Shown here in pieces: positions 8,224-17,989 of a stretch of DNA of 64,000 bases. The notes beneath the pieces are model-generated. The model ran no database searches, was not told where the DNA came from, and was given only the letters and a program-made list of their open reading frames with translations. Source of the DNA: Clostridia bacterium (GTDB lineage: Bacteria; Bacillota; Clostridia; Christensenellales; Borkfalkiaceae); NCBI GenBank assembly GCA_017457225.1, contig JAFTHW010000023.1:1-64000 (forward strand). Direction: 5' to 3'. The stretch's first letter is position 1, and each line of letters opens with the position of its first letter. A program made the position numbers and the translations under genes.

Positions 8224-8856
8224 TTATTTCTTTAATGAATCCAGCTTCTCCGAAACTTTTGCATATACGTCTTCGGGAGTGGTATTCCCAACTACGTTGA
8301 AAAGCAATCCCTTTTCCGTATAATATGCAATGAGCGGAGCCGTTTGCGCATTATAGACGTCCAAACGACTTTGCACCGTTTCGGGGTTGTCATCTTTTCT
8401 TTGGTACAATTCCCCACCGCAACGCGAGCAGGTCGTCGCGCCGTTTAAGCGAGACGTGTGATAGCTTTCACCGCACTCCTTGCATACGCGTCTACCGCAC
8501 AATCTGTCCATCAACAGCGAGAAGTCCACGTCGATGTTGATCACGAGATCGATTTTCGTGATTTTATCGAGCTCTTCCGCCTGCGCGATCGTACGAGGGA
8601 AACCGTCTAACATATAACCGTTTTTACAGTCGTCGTTTTCAAGACGGTTTTCTACAATCTTACAAGTCACTTCATCGGGAACGAGCTGTCCCTTGTCGAT
8701 ATAAGATTTTGCAAGCAAACCGATGGGAGTCTGGTTTTTAATATTTTCTCTAAAAATGTCTCCCGTAGAGATATGAGGCAAGCCGTAACCGTCCGAAATT
8801 TTCGTCGCCTGCGTACCTTTTCCTGCGCCGGGAGCGCCAAGCAAAATGATATTCAT
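8224..8856 (-). CDS. adk: adenylate kinase (zinc-binding LID)
   Basis: Catalyses ATP + AMP to 2 ADP, 210 residues. The P-loop GAPGAGKGT is at residues 7-15, the AMP-binding region TGDIFRE at 31-37 and LDGFPRT at 83-89. The LID domain carries a four-cysteine zinc ribbon (Cys125, Cys128, Cys143, Cys146), the Gram-positive form. GGAGG precedes ATG at 8856. It follows secY after a 90-base spacer with a strong hairpin. Confidence 0.97.
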   Translation of the reverse strand: MNIILLGAPGAGKGTQATKISDGYGLPHISTGDIFRENIKNQTPIGLLAKSYIDKGQLVPDEVTCKIVENRLENDDCKNGYMLDGFPRTIAQAEELDKITKIDLVINIDVDFSLLMDRLCGRRVCKECGESYHTSRLNGATTCSRCGGELYQRKDDNPETVQSRLDVYNAQTAPLIAYYTEKGLLFNVVGNTTPEDVYAKVSEKLDSLKK

Positions 8857-8905
8857 TGCGTACCTCCAATCAAAAATTTACAACCGTACTTCTTACGTAT
8901 CGACT

Positions 8906-8932
8906 CCGTATTCCGAACGAGTCGGAATACGG
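8906..8932 (-). promoter_or_regulatory. intercistronic hairpin between secY and adk
   Basis: A perfect 11-bp inverted repeat (8906-8916 with 8922-8932) with a five-base loop lies in the only sizeable gap between secY and adk. No U-tract follows on the transcribed strand, so it looks like a processing, stability or attenuation element rather than a full terminator. Confidence 0.6.
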
Positions 8933-8946
8933 CTGTCGTTTGTATC

Positions 8947-10254
8947 TTATTTCAAGAAGCCTTTGTAATTTTTCATCATCAACTGCGCTTGCATCTGCTT
9001 TTCGAATTCCATCGCAACGGATACTACGATCAGGATACCCGTCGTAGAGAATACGTTTACGAGGTCCATAGAAGCCCACGAGAACGCAACCGAAGGAATG
9101 AATGCGATCAACGAAAGATAAATCGCGCCGAACAGGGTAATACGGTTGGAGATCTTCTTGAGATAGTTCTCCGTCGCTTTACCGGGACGAATCCCTTGAA
9201 TGAAGCCGCCGTTCTGCTGAATGTTCTTGGAAACGTCTTCAGGGTTGAACTGCATCTGCGCGTAGAAGAACGAGAAACCGAAAATCAATACGCAGAGTAC
9301 CAACGTATAGACGATTGAGCCTGCAATACGGTCCGTCGAAGCCGACATCCACGTATTCCAAAACTTCGTAAACCAACCGCTTTGATCAGGATCTACCAAG
9401 CTCGCGATCATCTGAGGGAAGCTCAAGATCGAGAAGGCGAAGATGAGAGGCATTACGCCGCCACCGCTGATTCTGATGGGAATCGACGAGGACTGACCGC
9501 CGTACATCTTTCTACCTTTGATCTGTTTCGCGTACTGTACGGGAACTTTTCTTTCGGAAAGGTCTACGTAAATGATCGCGAAGAAAATCAACAAGGTAAC
9601 GAGTACGAATGCAACGAGTTCCCAAATAACGTTGATGTCATCGCCGATCATACCGATCTTATTGACGATAGATTGACCAGCCGTCGCCAAGATACCGACG
9701 AAAATGATCATCGATTGACCGTTGCCTACGCCGTAGTCGGTGATTCTTTCACCGAGCCACATTACGATAAATGCGCCCGCCGTATAAACGACCGTCATAA
9801 AGATGCTTGCAAGCACCATACTATCGAAGAAATATCTCGTTTGAATGGACGCCTTACCGAAACTTACAACAATACCTACCGCTTGAATCGCAGCAAGGAT
9901 GATCGTAGCGTATCTCGTGTATTGAGCGATCTTCTTACGTCCTTCTTCGCCTTGTTTGGACAATCTTTCCAGCGCCGGAATGCCAACGCAAAGTAATTGC
10001 ATGATAATCGACGCGTTAATGTAAGGTCCGATACCCAAAGCGAACAACGTACCTTGGGACAACGCGCCACCGGTAATGCTGCTCATCAACGTAAGGAAAT
10101 CGTTCGTCGCAATGGCATCGCCAAAGCTGGAACGCTCCAAACCGGGAACCGGAACAAAACAGCCAATACGGAAAACCAAGAGCAAAAAGAGCATCATATA
10201 CACTTTACGTCTGATTTCCTTGACTTTTAAAGCATTGATAATTGTTTGTAACAT
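8947..10254 (-). CDS. secY: preprotein translocase subunit SecY
   Basis: Central channel of the Sec translocon, 435 residues with about ten transmembrane helices. Recognisable parts include the N-terminal RIGCFVPVPGLERSSF in and after TM1, the plug-side GGALSQGTLFALGIGPYINASIIMQ region split over TM2, LSKQGEEGRKKIAQYTRY, and the C-terminal cytoplasmic loops GIRPGKATENYLKKISNRIT. GGAG lies close upstream of ATG at 10254. It is the spc-operon copy, between rplO and adk. It is flanked by structured spacers on both sides. Confidence 0.97.
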   Translation of the reverse strand: MLQTIINALKVKEIRRKVYMMLFLLLVFRIGCFVPVPGLERSSFGDAIATNDFLTLMSSITGGALSQGTLFALGIGPYINASIIMQLLCVGIPALERLSKQGEEGRKKIAQYTRYATIILAAIQAVGIVVSFGKASIQTRYFFDSMVLASIFMTVVYTAGAFIVMWLGERITDYGVGNGQSMIIFVGILATAGQSIVNKIGMIGDDINVIWELVAFVLVTLLIFFAIIYVDLSERKVPVQYAKQIKGRKMYGGQSSSIPIRISGGGVMPLIFAFSILSFPQMIASLVDPDQSGWFTKFWNTWMSASTDRIAGSIVYTLVLCVLIFGFSFFYAQMQFNPEDVSKNIQQNGGFIQGIRPGKATENYLKKISNRITLFGAIYLSLIAFIPSVAFSWASMDLVNVFSTTGILIVVSVAMEFEKQMQAQLMMKNYKGFLK

Positions 10255-10300
10255 GTTTTTCTCCGTTTATGGATTTCTGATTGAGCATTCGCCCAACGAA

Positions 10301-10380
10301 TACGCGTAACCCTACGCGTAAATACGAGGAAATAACGCGAAACGCGGAAAACTACTTTTTCGCAGTCTTCCGTTCGCATT
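10301..10380 (-). promoter_or_regulatory. two hairpins between rplO and secY
   Basis: The 133-base spacer before secY holds an 8-bp hairpin TACGCGTA/TACGCGTA with a four-base loop (10301-10320). It also holds a larger imperfect stem built from GCGAAA-rich arms (about 10334-10385). Neither is followed by a clear U-tract. No promoter was recognised with confidence. The spacing is unusual for a cluster whose other gaps are under 25 bases. Confidence 0.5.
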
Positions 10381-10387
10381 TCGCCAA

Positions 10388-10834
10388 TTAAATGATTTCC
10401 GCCGTTCCTTTAGCAGCTTCAATCGCTTCCTTTGCGGATGCGGAGAATTTCGCCGCTTTCACGGTAAGCGCTACTTTCAACTCGCCGTCACCAAGAACTT
10501 TCAAACCGCAGTTGTTCTTTACTGCTTTCGCAAGACCGTTTTTCATAACGAAACCGTAATCTACAACCGTGTTTTCGGGAAGTTCAGCAAGATCGGAAAG
10601 ATTTACGATTACGTAAACTTTCTTGTTTCTGCTGTTGAAACCTCTCTTGGGTACACGACGCGCGATAGGCATCTGACCGCCTTCAAAACCGGGACGTACG
10701 CCACCGCCGGAACGAGCCCATTGACCTTTGTGACCTTTACCGGAAGTTTTACCCGTACCCGAACCGATACCGCGACCGAGTCTCTTCGACGCTTTTACTG
10801 CTCCCTCAGCGGGAGAAAGAGTACCTATTCTCAT
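10388..10834 (-). CDS. rplO: 50S ribosomal protein L15
   Basis: Large-subunit 23S rRNA-binding protein, 148 residues. It has the Gly/Arg-rich N-terminal extension typical of L15 ([33 protein letters not shown]) and the conserved [13 protein letters not shown] segment. GGAG precedes ATG at 10834. It lies between rpmD and secY. Confidence 0.97.
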   Translation of the reverse strand: MRIGTLSPAEGAVKASKRLGRGIGSGTGKTSGKGHKGQWARSGGGVRPGFEGGQMPIARRVPKRGFNSRNKKVYVIVNLSDLAELPENTVVDYGFVMKNGLAKAVKNNCGLKVLGDGELKVALTVKAAKFSASAKEAIEAAKGTAEII

Positions 10835-10845
10835 GATAAATCTCC

Positions 10846-11025
10846 TTAGATGTTTTCTACTTTAACGAGGTGTTTCACTTTCGCAATCATACCTTGAATT
10901 GCGGGAGTATCCTCGTGTTCCTTGGAAGAACGGATCTTTTTCAGACCAAGCGCCGCTACCGTACCTTTGACTGCGTCTACCTGTCCGATCGTGCTCTTTA
11001 CAAGCGTTACTTTAATTTTAGCCAT
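10846..11025 (-). CDS. rpmD: 50S ribosomal protein L30
   Basis: Small large-subunit protein, 59 residues, starting [14 protein letters not shown] and containing the family segment [21 protein letters not shown]. The start at 11025 and the stop at 10846 fit tightly between rpsE and rplO, the standard spc order, with a GGAGG ribosome binding site upstream. Confidence 0.95.
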   Translation of the reverse strand: MAKIKVTLVKSTIGQVDAVKGTVAALGLKKIRSSKEHEDTPAIQGMIAKVKHLVKVENI

Positions 11026-11044
11026 TTCTTGTCCCTCCGTTGTC

Positions 11045-11572
11045 TCAGCTCAGAATCTCTTCAACGCTCTTACCGCGAAGTTCTGCTACTTGCTCAACCG
11101 TCTTAAGCTCTTTCAAGCCTTCGATTGCAGCTTTTACGCAGTTACCCGCGTTTTGCGAGCCGTGAGATTTCGTTCTGATGTTCTTAATGCCTACAGCTTC
11201 CATAACCGCACGAACGGGACCGCCCGCGATAACACCGGTACCTTCTGCAGCCGGCATCATCAAAACCGCGCCGCGGCCGAATTTACCGATTACCTGATGA
11301 GGAATCGTGTTGTCTACGATGGATACGGAAACCATATTCTTTTTCGCTCTCAAAGTAGCTTTTTCGATTGCTTCGGGTACTTCTTTCGCTTTACCCGTCG
11401 CTACGCCGATTTTACCGTGACCGTCACCTACGATTACGAGGGCTGCAAAACGCATGTTCTTACCACCCTTAACAACCTTGGTTACACGGTTTACTTCAAT
11501 GAGTTTTTTAATAAGACCGTCGTCTTCAGCTTGTCTTCTTTGAGGTCTTCTTTCTCTTTTTTCGTCTGCCAT
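11045..11572 (-). CDS. rpsE: 30S ribosomal protein S5
   Basis: Small-subunit protein important for decoding accuracy, 175 residues from the chosen start. The N-terminal double-stranded-RNA-binding-like domain has [19 protein letters not shown], and the C-terminal domain has [19 protein letters not shown] and the [13 protein letters not shown] region. An in-frame GTG three codons upstream overlaps the AAGGAG site itself. The ATG at 11572, eight bases after it, is therefore preferred. Confidence 0.96.
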   Translation of the reverse strand: MADEKRERRPQRRQAEDDGLIKKLIEVNRVTKVVKGGKNMRFAALVIVGDGHGKIGVATGKAKEVPEAIEKATLRAKKNMVSVSIVDNTIPHQVIGKFGRGAVLMMPAAEGTGVIAGGPVRAVMEAVGIKNIRTKSHGSQNAGNCVKAAIEGLKELKTVEQVAELRGKSVEEILS

Positions 11573-11584
11573 TGTACCCACTCC

Positions 11585-11968
11585 TTAGAATTTAAGTCCG
11601 GCTTCTCTCGCGCCGTCTGCGACTGCCTTTACACGTCCCGTGTAGAGGTAACCGCCTCTGTCGAATACGACTGCCTTTACGCCCTTTGCCATTGCTCTTT
11701 CAGCGGCAACAGCGCCGACAACCTTTGCGGCATCCGTCTTGTTGAGACCTGCAATCTTCTCTTTTACAGCTTTATCCATCGTGGAAGCCGCTGCAAGCGT
11801 TACACCGCCCTTCGCGTCTCCCGCTCTGTCATCGATAACCTGTACGTAGATGTGGTTAAGACTTCTGTAGACGTTCATACGGGGCGCTTCTGCCGTTCCC
11901 GTAACCGTCTTTCTGACACGCGCGTGGCGTTTCTGTCTGACTGTATTTTTATCAATTTTCGAAATCAT
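11585..11968 (-). CDS. rplR: 50S ribosomal protein L18
   Basis: 5S rRNA-binding protein of the central protuberance, 127 residues. The segments [27 protein letters not shown] and the C-terminal [28 protein letters not shown] are family-typical. A GGAG site precedes ATG at 11968. It is placed between rplF and rpsE. Confidence 0.97.
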   Translation of the reverse strand: MISKIDKNTVRQKRHARVRKTVTGTAEAPRMNVYRSLNHIYVQVIDDRAGDAKGGVTLAAASTMDKAVKEKIAGLNKTDAAKVVGAVAAERAMAKGVKAVVFDRGGYLYTGRVKAVADGAREAGLKF

Positions 11969-11981
11969 ACTTTAACGCTCC

Positions 11982-12530
11982 TTATTTCTTGCCTTTACCG
12001 GAAGTCTTACCTTCTTTATGTTCTACGTTCTCGCCCTTGTAGCGAATACCGTAGCCGTGATAAGGTTCAGGTTCTCTGATTGCTCTGATATTCGCAGCAA
12101 CCTGACCAACAAGTTCCTTACTGATACCCGATACGTTGACTTCCGTCAAGGTAGGGCACTCGAACTTGATTCCGTCGGGAGCTACGAATTCTACGGGATG
12201 GGAGAAACCTACGTTCAGAACGAGTTTGTTGCCCTGAACGGCAGCTTTCCAACCTACGCCCTTTACTTCCAACGTTTTTACAAAGCCTTCGCTTACGCCC
12301 ACAACCATACCGTTGAGGAGCGCTCTGTACAAGCCGTGTTTTGCGTTGGTGTCAGCAGCGTTGTCCAACGCTTTTACCAAAAGCGTCGAACCTTCCGTTT
12401 CAATACCAATGTTGCCGACGATCGTTCTGGACAAAGAACCCTTAGGTCCTTTTACCGTAACGACGCCGTTTACAAATTCAACCGTTACGCCTGCGGGAAG
12501 CGTGATGGGCATTTTACCAATTCTAGACAT
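11982..12530 (-). CDS. rplF: 50S ribosomal protein L6
   Basis: Large-subunit protein near the sarcin-ricin loop, 182 residues, made of two duplicated domains. It begins MSRIGKMPITLPAGVTVE and carries the diagnostic C-terminal REPEPYHGYGIRYKGENV. The start has a GGGAGGA-type site upstream. It lies between rpsH and rplR. Confidence 0.97.
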   Translation of the reverse strand: MSRIGKMPITLPAGVTVEFVNGVVTVKGPKGSLSRTIVGNIGIETEGSTLLVKALDNAADTNAKHGLYRALLNGMVVGVSEGFVKTLEVKGVGWKAAVQGNKLVLNVGFSHPVEFVAPDGIKFECPTLTEVNVSGISKELVGQVAANIRAIREPEPYHGYGIRYKGENVEHKEGKTSGKGKK

Positions 12531-12547
12531 TGCTCATTCCTCCCCTA

Positions 12548-12937
12548 TTACCAAACGTAGCAAAGAACTTCGCCGCCAACGTTGGCTGCCTTTGCTTTCT
12601 TACCGGTCATAATACCCTTGTTGGTGGAAAGGATAACCGTTCCGAAACCACCGAGTACTCTGGGCATATTTTCTACGCCTGCATACGTGCGCAAGCCGGG
12701 CTTGGACACTCTTTGCAAACCGCTGATAACCGATTTCTTATCGTTGTATTTAAGCGTAACTGCGATTTTACCGTTATAACCGTCTTCTACGATTTTAACG
12801 TCTTTAATCCAACCTTCTTCCAACAGGATTTCGGCAATTGCTTTCTTTTCGTTGGATGCGGGGATTTCCACGCTTTCCTTGTTTGCCGTGATCGCGTTTC
12901 TAATTCTAGTAAGCATATCTGCGATAGGATCCGTCAT
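12548..12937 (-). CDS. rpsH: 30S ribosomal protein S8
   Basis: 16S rRNA primary binder and, in other bacteria, the spc-operon translational repressor, 129 residues. It starts [16 protein letters not shown] and carries the signature [28 protein letters not shown] near the C-terminus. AGGAGG lies upstream of ATG at 12937. Confidence 0.97.
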   Translation of the reverse strand: MTDPIADMLTRIRNAITANKESVEIPASNEKKAIAEILLEEGWIKDVKIVEDGYNGKIAVTLKYNDKKSVISGLQRVSKPGLRTYAGVENMPRVLGGFGTVILSTNKGIMTGKKAKAANVGGEVLCYVW

Positions 12938-12952
12938 TTCTTTTACCTCCTA

Positions 12953-13138
12953 TTACCAGCTCGACTTCTTCACACCGGGAATTTCTCCCTTGTATGCAAG
13001 ATTACGGAAGCAGATACGGCATACGCCGTACTTTCTTAAAACCGCGTGGGGTCTTCCGCAAATGGTGCATCTCGTATAAGCTCTCGTAGAGAACTTAGGC
13101 GTCTTTTGCTGTTTATTAATCATTGACTTCTTTGCCAT
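12953..13138 (-). CDS. rpsZ: 30S ribosomal protein S14, type Z
   Basis: Zinc-ribbon form of S14, 61 residues. Two Cys pairs are seen in [10 protein letters not shown] and [12 protein letters not shown], followed by the [12 protein letters not shown] tail. The short zinc-containing form is usual for Bacillota and Actinobacteria. It lies between rplE and rpsH. Confidence 0.97.
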   Translation of the reverse strand: MAKKSMINKQQKTPKFSTRAYTRCTICGRPHAVLRKYGVCRICFRNLAYKGEIPGVKKSSW

Positions 13139-13150
13139 GTTCGTTTCTCC

Positions 13151-13708
13151 TTACTTCTTGAAAGGCATACCGAGCGCTCTTAAAAGCTCTCTTGCCTCTT
13201 CGTCGGTGTTTGCGGTCGTTACGATTGCAACGTCCATACCTCTGATCTTGTCTACCTGATCGTACGTGATTTCAGGGAAGATCAGCTGTTCTTTCAAACC
13301 TACCGAGTAGTTGCCGCGTCCATCAAACGCCTTATCCGATACACCGCGGAAGTCGCGGAGTCTGGGAAGTGCGATGGAAACGAACTTGTCATAGAAGTTA
13401 TACATTCTTTCGCCACGAAGGGTTACTTTGATACCAACGTTCTGTCCTTCTCTTACTTTGAAGTTTGCAACGGATTTCTTAGCCTTCGTCAAGATGGGCT
13501 GTTGACCGGAAATCAACTTGATTTCGTTCTCCGTCATTTGAATGGACTTCGCATTGTCTTTAATATCGCCAAGACCCGTGTTGATAACAATTTTAACGAG
13601 CTTCGGGCATTGCATTACGGATTTGTATCCGAATTTCTTCATAAGGAAAGGTACGACTTCTTTTTCATACTTTTCTTTTACTCTGTTTTTATAAACTTTT
13701 TCTGCCAT
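13151..13708 (-). CDS. rplE: 50S ribosomal protein L5
   Basis: 5S rRNA-binding protein contacting P-site tRNA, 185 residues. Segments [41 protein letters not shown] and the C-terminal [20 protein letters not shown] are characteristic. It lies between rplX and rpsZ. Confidence 0.97.
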   Translation of the reverse strand: MAEKVYKNRVKEKYEKEVVPFLMKKFGYKSVMQCPKLVKIVINTGLGDIKDNAKSIQMTENEIKLISGQQPILTKAKKSVANFKVREGQNVGIKVTLRGERMYNFYDKFVSIALPRLRDFRGVSDKAFDGRGNYSVGLKEQLIFPEITYDQVDKIRGMDVAIVTTANTDEEARELLRALGMPFKK

Positions 13709-13722
13709 CTTACTCTACCTCG

Positions 13723-14148
13723 TTAATTGTTTTCCGTGGTTTCGGTCGTTTCAGCGGGTTTCGCCGCGCGCTTTCTCGTTCTCTTCTTAGGAGCTTCTTC
13801 CGCGCTTGCTGCAGCTTTCGCCGCCGCTTTCTTGGAATATGCTTTATCGAGAACCGCGCCGCAAGCGCATACTCTCACTTTCTTACCGTCTACTACTGCG
13901 TGCTTTACTCTCGTTGCTTTGCCGCAGGAAGGACAAACTACTTTTACGTTGGAAGCGTCGATAGGTCCGGGGATTTCTACGATTTTGCTCGTATCGTTCG
14001 CCTTTCTTGCTTTCTGATGCTTCTTCTGTACGCGTACGCCTTCTACGACTACCGTATTTGCCTTAGGGGAGGTGGCAAGGACTTTTCCCTGTACGCCTTT
14101 ATCTTTACCGGCAATTACAAGTACGTTATCATTTACTTTTACGTTCAT
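13723..14148 (-). CDS. rplX: 50S ribosomal protein L24 with extended tail
   Basis: Assembly-initiator protein of the large subunit, 141 residues. The KOW domain spans about residues 3-35 (DNVLVIAGKDKGVQGKVL). A Cys-rich loop (VCPSCGKATRVK and RVCACGAVLDK, residues about 68-103) suggests a zinc site. Beyond the usual length (about 100-110) there is a low-complexity tail of about 35 residues rich in Ala, Lys, Glu and Thr. AAGGAGG precedes ATG at 14148. Confidence 0.96.
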   Translation of the reverse strand: MNVKVNDNVLVIAGKDKGVQGKVLATSPKANTVVVEGVRVQKKHQKARKANDTSKIVEIPGPIDASNVKVVCPSCGKATRVKHAVVDGKKVRVCACGAVLDKAYSKKAAAKAAASAEEAPKKRTRKRAAKPAETTETTENN

Positions 14149-14168
14149 TGTTTCGTCCTCCTTGACAA

Positions 14169-14537
14169 TTACAGTACTTCCGGAGCAAGGGAGATAATTT
14201 TCATATAGTCCTTATCTCTCAATTCTCTTGCAATCGGCCCAAAGATACGCGTGCCTTTGGGTTGTTTCTGGTTATCGATGATTACGGCTGCGTTGTCGTC
14301 GAATTTAACGAACGTACCGTCCTTTCTTCTGATACCTTTTGCGCTTCTTACGATGACGGCTTTTACAACATCACCCTTCTTTACTGCGCCGCCGGGAGTA
14401 GCCGTCTTTACAGATGCTACGATTACGTCGCCGATGTTGCCTGTTTTACGGAAGGAGCCGCCCAATACTCTAATACACATAAGCTCTTTTGCGCCGCTGT
14501 TGTCAGCCGCTTTGAGCCTCGTCTGAGGTTGTATCAT
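14169..14537 (-). CDS. rplN: 50S ribosomal protein L14
   Basis: Large-subunit protein at the inter-subunit bridge, 122 residues. It begins [20 protein letters not shown] and has the family motif [20 protein letters not shown] and the C-terminal [26 protein letters not shown] (split here for length). AAGGAG lies upstream of the ATG. Confidence 0.97.
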   Translation of the reverse strand: MIQPQTRLKAADNSGAKELMCIRVLGGSFRKTGNIGDVIVASVKTATPGGAVKKGDVVKAVIVRSAKGIRRKDGTFVKFDDNAAVIIDNQKQPKGTRIFGPIARELRDKDYMKIISLAPEVL

Positions 14538-14557
14538 AACTATTTAATCTCCTTATA

Positions 14558-14812
14558 TTACTTAGCTTTCTCGACGATTTCAGCAACGCGCCAATTCTTG
14601 TCCTTGCTGAGCTTTCTCGTCTCGACGATTCTGACCTTGTCGCCTACGCCGCACGCATTTTCTTCGTCGTGCGCTTTCAGACGCTTACTCTTCGTAATGG
14701 TCTTCTTGTAAAGGGGGTGCTTGCTCTTGTCGCTGATTTCGACAACGACCGTCTTATCCATCTTATCGGATACAACAAGCCCGATTCTTTCTTTTCTCAA
14801 ATTTCTTTCCAT
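14558..14812 (-). CDS. rpsQ: 30S ribosomal protein S17
   Basis: Small-subunit OB-fold protein binding helix 11 of 16S rRNA, 84 residues. It has [36 protein letters not shown] and the terminal [14 protein letters not shown]. It lies between rpmC and rplN. Confidence 0.97.
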   Translation of the reverse strand: MERNLRKERIGLVVSDKMDKTVVVEISDKSKHPLYKKTITKSKRLKAHDEENACGVGDKVRIVETRKLSKDKNWRVAEIVEKAK

Positions 14813-14830
14813 GATTGTTGTCCTCCGATG

Positions 14831-15025
14831 TTACGCCTTGAGCTCTCTCGCACGGATCTCCGTGTTTACGCGAGCGATATCTCTCTTGCAGGTTCTGATG
14901 GAAACGGGGTTATCAAGCTGGCCGGAAGCCAAACGGAAACGAAGATTGAAAAGTTCGCTCTTGAGTTCTGCGAGCTTCGCTACGAGTTCTTCACTCGTCA
15001 TTTCTTTAACTTCTTTAGCTTTCAT
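14831..15025 (-). CDS. rpmC: 50S ribosomal protein L29
   Basis: Exit-tunnel protein forming part of the SRP and trigger-factor docking site, 64 residues. It is all helical with KELTSEEL-like (KEMTSEELVAKLAELKSEL) and NPVSIRTCKRDIARVNTEIR segments. Its ATG overlaps the rplP stop by one base (TAATG), indicating coupled translation. Confidence 0.96.
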   Translation of the reverse strand: MKAKEVKEMTSEELVAKLAELKSELFNLRFRLASGQLDNPVSIRTCKRDIARVNTEIRARELKA

Positions 15026-15474
15026 TATTGTTCACCGCCTTCTGCCGCTTCAGCCGGAGCTGCTACGACTTCTTTCTTAACAAACTTGCACTTTACGGGA
15101 AGCTTGTGAGCCGCAAGTCTCATAGCTTCTCTTGCAACTTCTTCGCTTACGCCAGCCATTTCGAACATTACGCGGCCGGGTTTTACGACTGCTACCCAGT
15201 ACTCAACCGAACCTTTACCGGAACCCATACGGGTTTCCGCAGGTTTCTTCGTGATGGGCTTGTGGGGGAAGATGTCGATCCATACTTTACCGCCACGTTT
15301 AATGAATCTCGTCATTGCGATACGTGCCGCTTCAATCTGGTTGGATTTGATCCAGCCGAGTTCTTCGGATACGAGACCGTATTCGCCGTATGCGATTACG
15401 TTACCCTTCGTAGCCTTACCTTTCATCGTACCGCGATGCTGTCTACGTCTTTTTACTCTCTTGGGAATTAACAT
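15025..15474 (-). CDS. rplP: 50S ribosomal protein L16
   Basis: Large-subunit protein at the A-site tRNA elbow, 149 residues. The start [15 protein letters not shown] and the motifs [29 protein letters not shown] and EWV-like [11 protein letters not shown] are diagnostic. The start overlaps the rpsC stop by one base and the stop overlaps the rpmC start. A short acidic Ala/Glu tail is present. Confidence 0.97.
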   Translation of the reverse strand: MLIPKRVKRRRQHRGTMKGKATKGNVIAYGEYGLVSEELGWIKSNQIEAARIAMTRFIKRGGKVWIDIFPHKPITKKPAETRMGSGKGSVEYWVAVVKPGRVMFEMAGVSEEVAREAMRLAAHKLPVKCKFVKKEVVAAPAEAAEGGEQ

Positions 15475-16142
15475 TACTGTTCGCCTCCTTCTGCAACGGG
15501 CTTCTTCGCGCTCTTAATCACTTCGCCCTTGTAAATCCAGCATTTTACGCCGATCATACCGAACGTCGTGTGCGCTTCTGCAAAGCCGTAATCGATATCC
15601 GCGCGAAGCGTCTGAAGAGGAATCGAACCCTCGTGATAATTTTCGCTTCTTGCGATTTCAGCGCCGTCAAGACGACCGCTTACCATCATTTTGATACCCT
15701 TCGCACCAGCTCTCATCGAACGGCCGATAGCCTGTTTCATACAACGTCTGAACGACATACGCTTCTCAAGCTGAGCCGCAACGCCTTCCGCAACAAGCTG
15801 CGCGTCACAGTCGGGCTTTCTTACTTCCGTAATGTTGATGCTTACCGCTTTGCCGTTCGTCAGCTTCGCAAGGTCTTTCTTGATGATCTCTACTTCGCTA
15901 CCCGCTTTACCAATGATAACGCCGGGACGAGCCGTGTAGATGGTTACGACGATTCTCGTAGCCGCTCTCTCAATCAAAATCTTGCTGATAGCCGCCGTAT
16001 AGTACTTCTTTTTAAGGAACGTACGGATTACGTTGTCTTCTTTAAGGAATTTGGAGAATTCTTTTTTATCTGCATACCAAGTGGTGTTCCAATCCTTGAT
16101 AACACCAACTCTTAAGCCGTGAGGATTAACTTTCTGTCCCAT
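15474..16142 (-). CDS. rpsC: 30S ribosomal protein S3
   Basis: Head protein lining the mRNA entry channel, 222 residues. It begins [18 protein letters not shown]. The KH domain spans about residues 40-110 with [11 protein letters not shown]. The C-terminal domain has [22 protein letters not shown] and [13 protein letters not shown]. It sits two bases after the rplV stop. Confidence 0.97.
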   Translation of the reverse strand: MGQKVNPHGLRVGVIKDWNTTWYADKKEFSKFLKEDNVIRTFLKKKYYTAAISKILIERAATRIVVTIYTARPGVIIGKAGSEVEIIKKDLAKLTNGKAVSINITEVRKPDCDAQLVAEGVAAQLEKRMSFRRCMKQAIGRSMRAGAKGIKMMVSGRLDGAEIARSENYHEGSIPLQTLRADIDYGFAEAHTTFGMIGVKCWIYKGEVIKSAKKPVAEGGEQ

Positions 16143-16144
16143 AC

Positions 16145-16546
16145 TTATACTTCTCCTTCCAATTTCTTAACGTCCAAAATAACCGTGATATGGCTGGTTC
16201 TCTTAAGAATCGCGTGGCCTCTTCCCTTGGAAACAGGCTGCATTCTCTTGAGCATCTGACCGCCGTCTGCGAAACATTCCGCTACGTACAAGTCCGCCTT
16301 GTCCATACCCATATTGTGTTCTGCATTCGCCGCCGCGGACATAAGAACTTTCTTAACCGCAAGCGCGCTGCCGTTTACGCTGTAATCGAGAATCGCTTTC
16401 GCTTCTCTGTAGCTCTTCCCGCGAATCAAAGCAAGAACCGTTCTTACTTTGTAAGGGGAAACTCTGATAAATTTAGCGACTGCGTAAGGGCGCTTTTCTC
16501 TGTTCGCTGCAACCCTTTCCGTCTTTTTCTTCATATTAGTTGCCAT
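16145..16546 (-). CDS. rplV: 50S ribosomal protein L22
   Basis: Tunnel-constriction protein, 133 residues. The segments [22 protein letters not shown] and the beta-hairpin region [20 protein letters not shown] (as [10 protein letters not shown]) are clear. The N-terminus carries about 20 extra basic residues compared with short forms. AAGGAG-like site (GGAGAAATAAG) upstream of ATG at 16546. Confidence 0.96.
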   Translation of the reverse strand: MATNMKKKTERVAANREKRPYAVAKFIRVSPYKVRTVLALIRGKSYREAKAILDYSVNGSALAVKKVLMSAAANAEHNMGMDKADLYVAECFADGGQMLKRMQPVSKGRGHAILKRTSHITVILDVKKLEGEV

Positions 16547-16559
16547 TTCTTATTTCTCC

Positions 16560-16838
16560 TTATTTGCCGGGGCTAGTAGTTTTTGCGGTGTGTCCGTGGA
16601 ACGTTCTGGTGGGAGCAAACTCACCGAGCTTGCATCCGATCATATCTTCCGTTACGTATACGGGAACGTGTTTACGTCCGTCGTATACCGCAATCGTGTG
16701 ACCAACGAAATCGGGGAAAATCGTAGATGCTCTCGACCAGGTCTTGATAACTTTCTTCTCGTTCGATGCGTTCATAGCCTGAATACGGCTGAAAAGCTTC
16801 GCTTCGACGTAAGGTCCTTTCTTTACGCTTCTTGACAT
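16560..16838 (-). CDS. rpsS: 30S ribosomal protein S19
   Basis: Head protein forming a complex with S13, 92 residues. It starts [16 protein letters not shown] and has [30 protein letters not shown] (conserved), then [11 protein letters not shown]. The SD GGAGG is directly upstream. Confidence 0.97.
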   Translation of the reverse strand: MSRSVKKGPYVEAKLFSRIQAMNASNEKKVIKTWSRASTIFPDFVGHTIAVYDGRKHVPVYVTEDMIGCKLGEFAPTRTFHGHTAKTTSPGK

Positions 16839-16853
16839 TTTTCAATCCTCCGA

Positions 16854-17681
16854 TTAGTTAATTCTCTTAAGAATGAACTTGTTCGTTGCATTCTTCTTCT
16901 TTCTCGTCTTGTAGCCGAGCGCGGGTTTGCCCCAAGGGGTCAAAGGACCTGCGTGACCGATAGGCGACTTACCTTCACCACCACCGTGAGGGTGATCTAC
17001 AGGGTTCATTACCGAACCTCTGACTTCGGGTCTAAGACCGAGGTATCTTGCCTTACCTGCTTTACCAAGCGAAACGAGTTCGTGGTCGAGGTTGCCAACT
17101 TGACCGATGGTCGCGCGGCACTTCAAGAGAACGTATCTCATTTCACCGCTGGGCATTCTCAACGTTGCGTACTTGCCTTCTACAGCCATGATCTGCGCGG
17201 AAATACCTGCGCTTCTCGCGATCTGACCGCCCTTACCGGGGGTAAGCTCGATGTTGTGTACCATCGTACCTACGGGAATGTTTTCAAGGGGCAGAGCGTT
17301 GCCGACTTTGATATCCGCTTTAGGACCGCTCATAACCTTATCCCCTACGTTCAAACCTACGGGAGCAAGAATATACGATTTTACGCCGTCTGCGTAAACG
17401 AGCAACGCGATGTGCGCGCTTCTGTTGGGATCGTACTGAATGCTCTTAACCGTTGCGGGGATATCGTCTTTCAATCTCTTGAAGTCGATGATACGATACT
17501 TTCTGCGGTTACCGCCGCCGATGTGTCTGGTCGTAATTCTACCCGTGTTGTTACGACCGCCGCTGTGGCGTTGATCGTGCAACAGGGATCTTTCGGGCTT
17601 ATCTCCCGTTAAATCGTCATTGGTCAAAACCGTTACGAAACGACGACCTGCCGACGTGGGTTTATATGATTTAATAGCCAT
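16854..17681 (-). CDS. rplB: 50S ribosomal protein L2
   Basis: Core peptidyl-transferase-proximal protein, 275 residues. It has the N-terminal [10 protein letters not shown], the OB and SH3-like domains, and the conserved C-terminal [20 protein letters not shown] with its essential histidine. It lies between rplW and rpsS with AGGAGG upstream. Confidence 0.98.
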   Translation of the reverse strand: MAIKSYKPTSAGRRFVTVLTNDDLTGDKPERSLLHDQRHSGGRNNTGRITTRHIGGGNRRKYRIIDFKRLKDDIPATVKSIQYDPNRSAHIALLVYADGVKSYILAPVGLNVGDKVMSGPKADIKVGNALPLENIPVGTMVHNIELTPGKGGQIARSAGISAQIMAVEGKYATLRMPSGEMRYVLLKCRATIGQVGNLDHELVSLGKAGKARYLGLRPEVRGSVMNPVDHPHGGGEGKSPIGHAGPLTPWGKPALGYKTRKKKNATNKFILKRIN

Positions 17682-17698
17682 TTTCTCTTTCCTCCTGA

Positions 17699-17989
17699 TT
17701 ACGTCAAAGACTCGAAGAACTCGATGGACTTGCTATCCGCTTTCAGCGTTACGATAGCTTTCTTATAGTCGGGAGTATAGCCTTCGTGTCTACCCATTCT
17801 CTTGAGTTTACCTTTGCAGGTAACCGTGTTCACTTTCGCCACCTGTACACCGAAGATCTTTTCAACCGCCGCTTTGATCTGGGTCTTGTTCGCGTCTTTC
17901 TTAACGACGAACGTGTATTTCTTCGATGCGATACCGTCGTAACCTTTTTCGGTGAGGACGGGCTTCAAAATAATATCTTCAGCAAACAT
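17699..17989 (-). CDS. rplW: 50S ribosomal protein L23
   Basis: Exit-tunnel docking protein for trigger factor and SRP, 96 residues. It contains [45 protein letters not shown] (typical) and [20 protein letters not shown]. Its start overlaps the rplD stop by one base (TAATG). Confidence 0.96.
   Translation of the reverse strand: MFAEDIILKPVLTEKGYDGIASKKYTFVVKKDANKTQIKAAVEKIFGVQVAKVNTVTCKGKLKRMGRHEGYTPDYKKAIVTLKADSKSIEFFESLT

Noticed and set aside
10922..12079. Long open frame (385 codons) on the plus strand opposite rpmD-rpsE-rplR
   Set aside because: It lies antisense to three conserved ribosomal genes and has no recognisable domain or ribosome site; its length results from the codon bias of the true genes.
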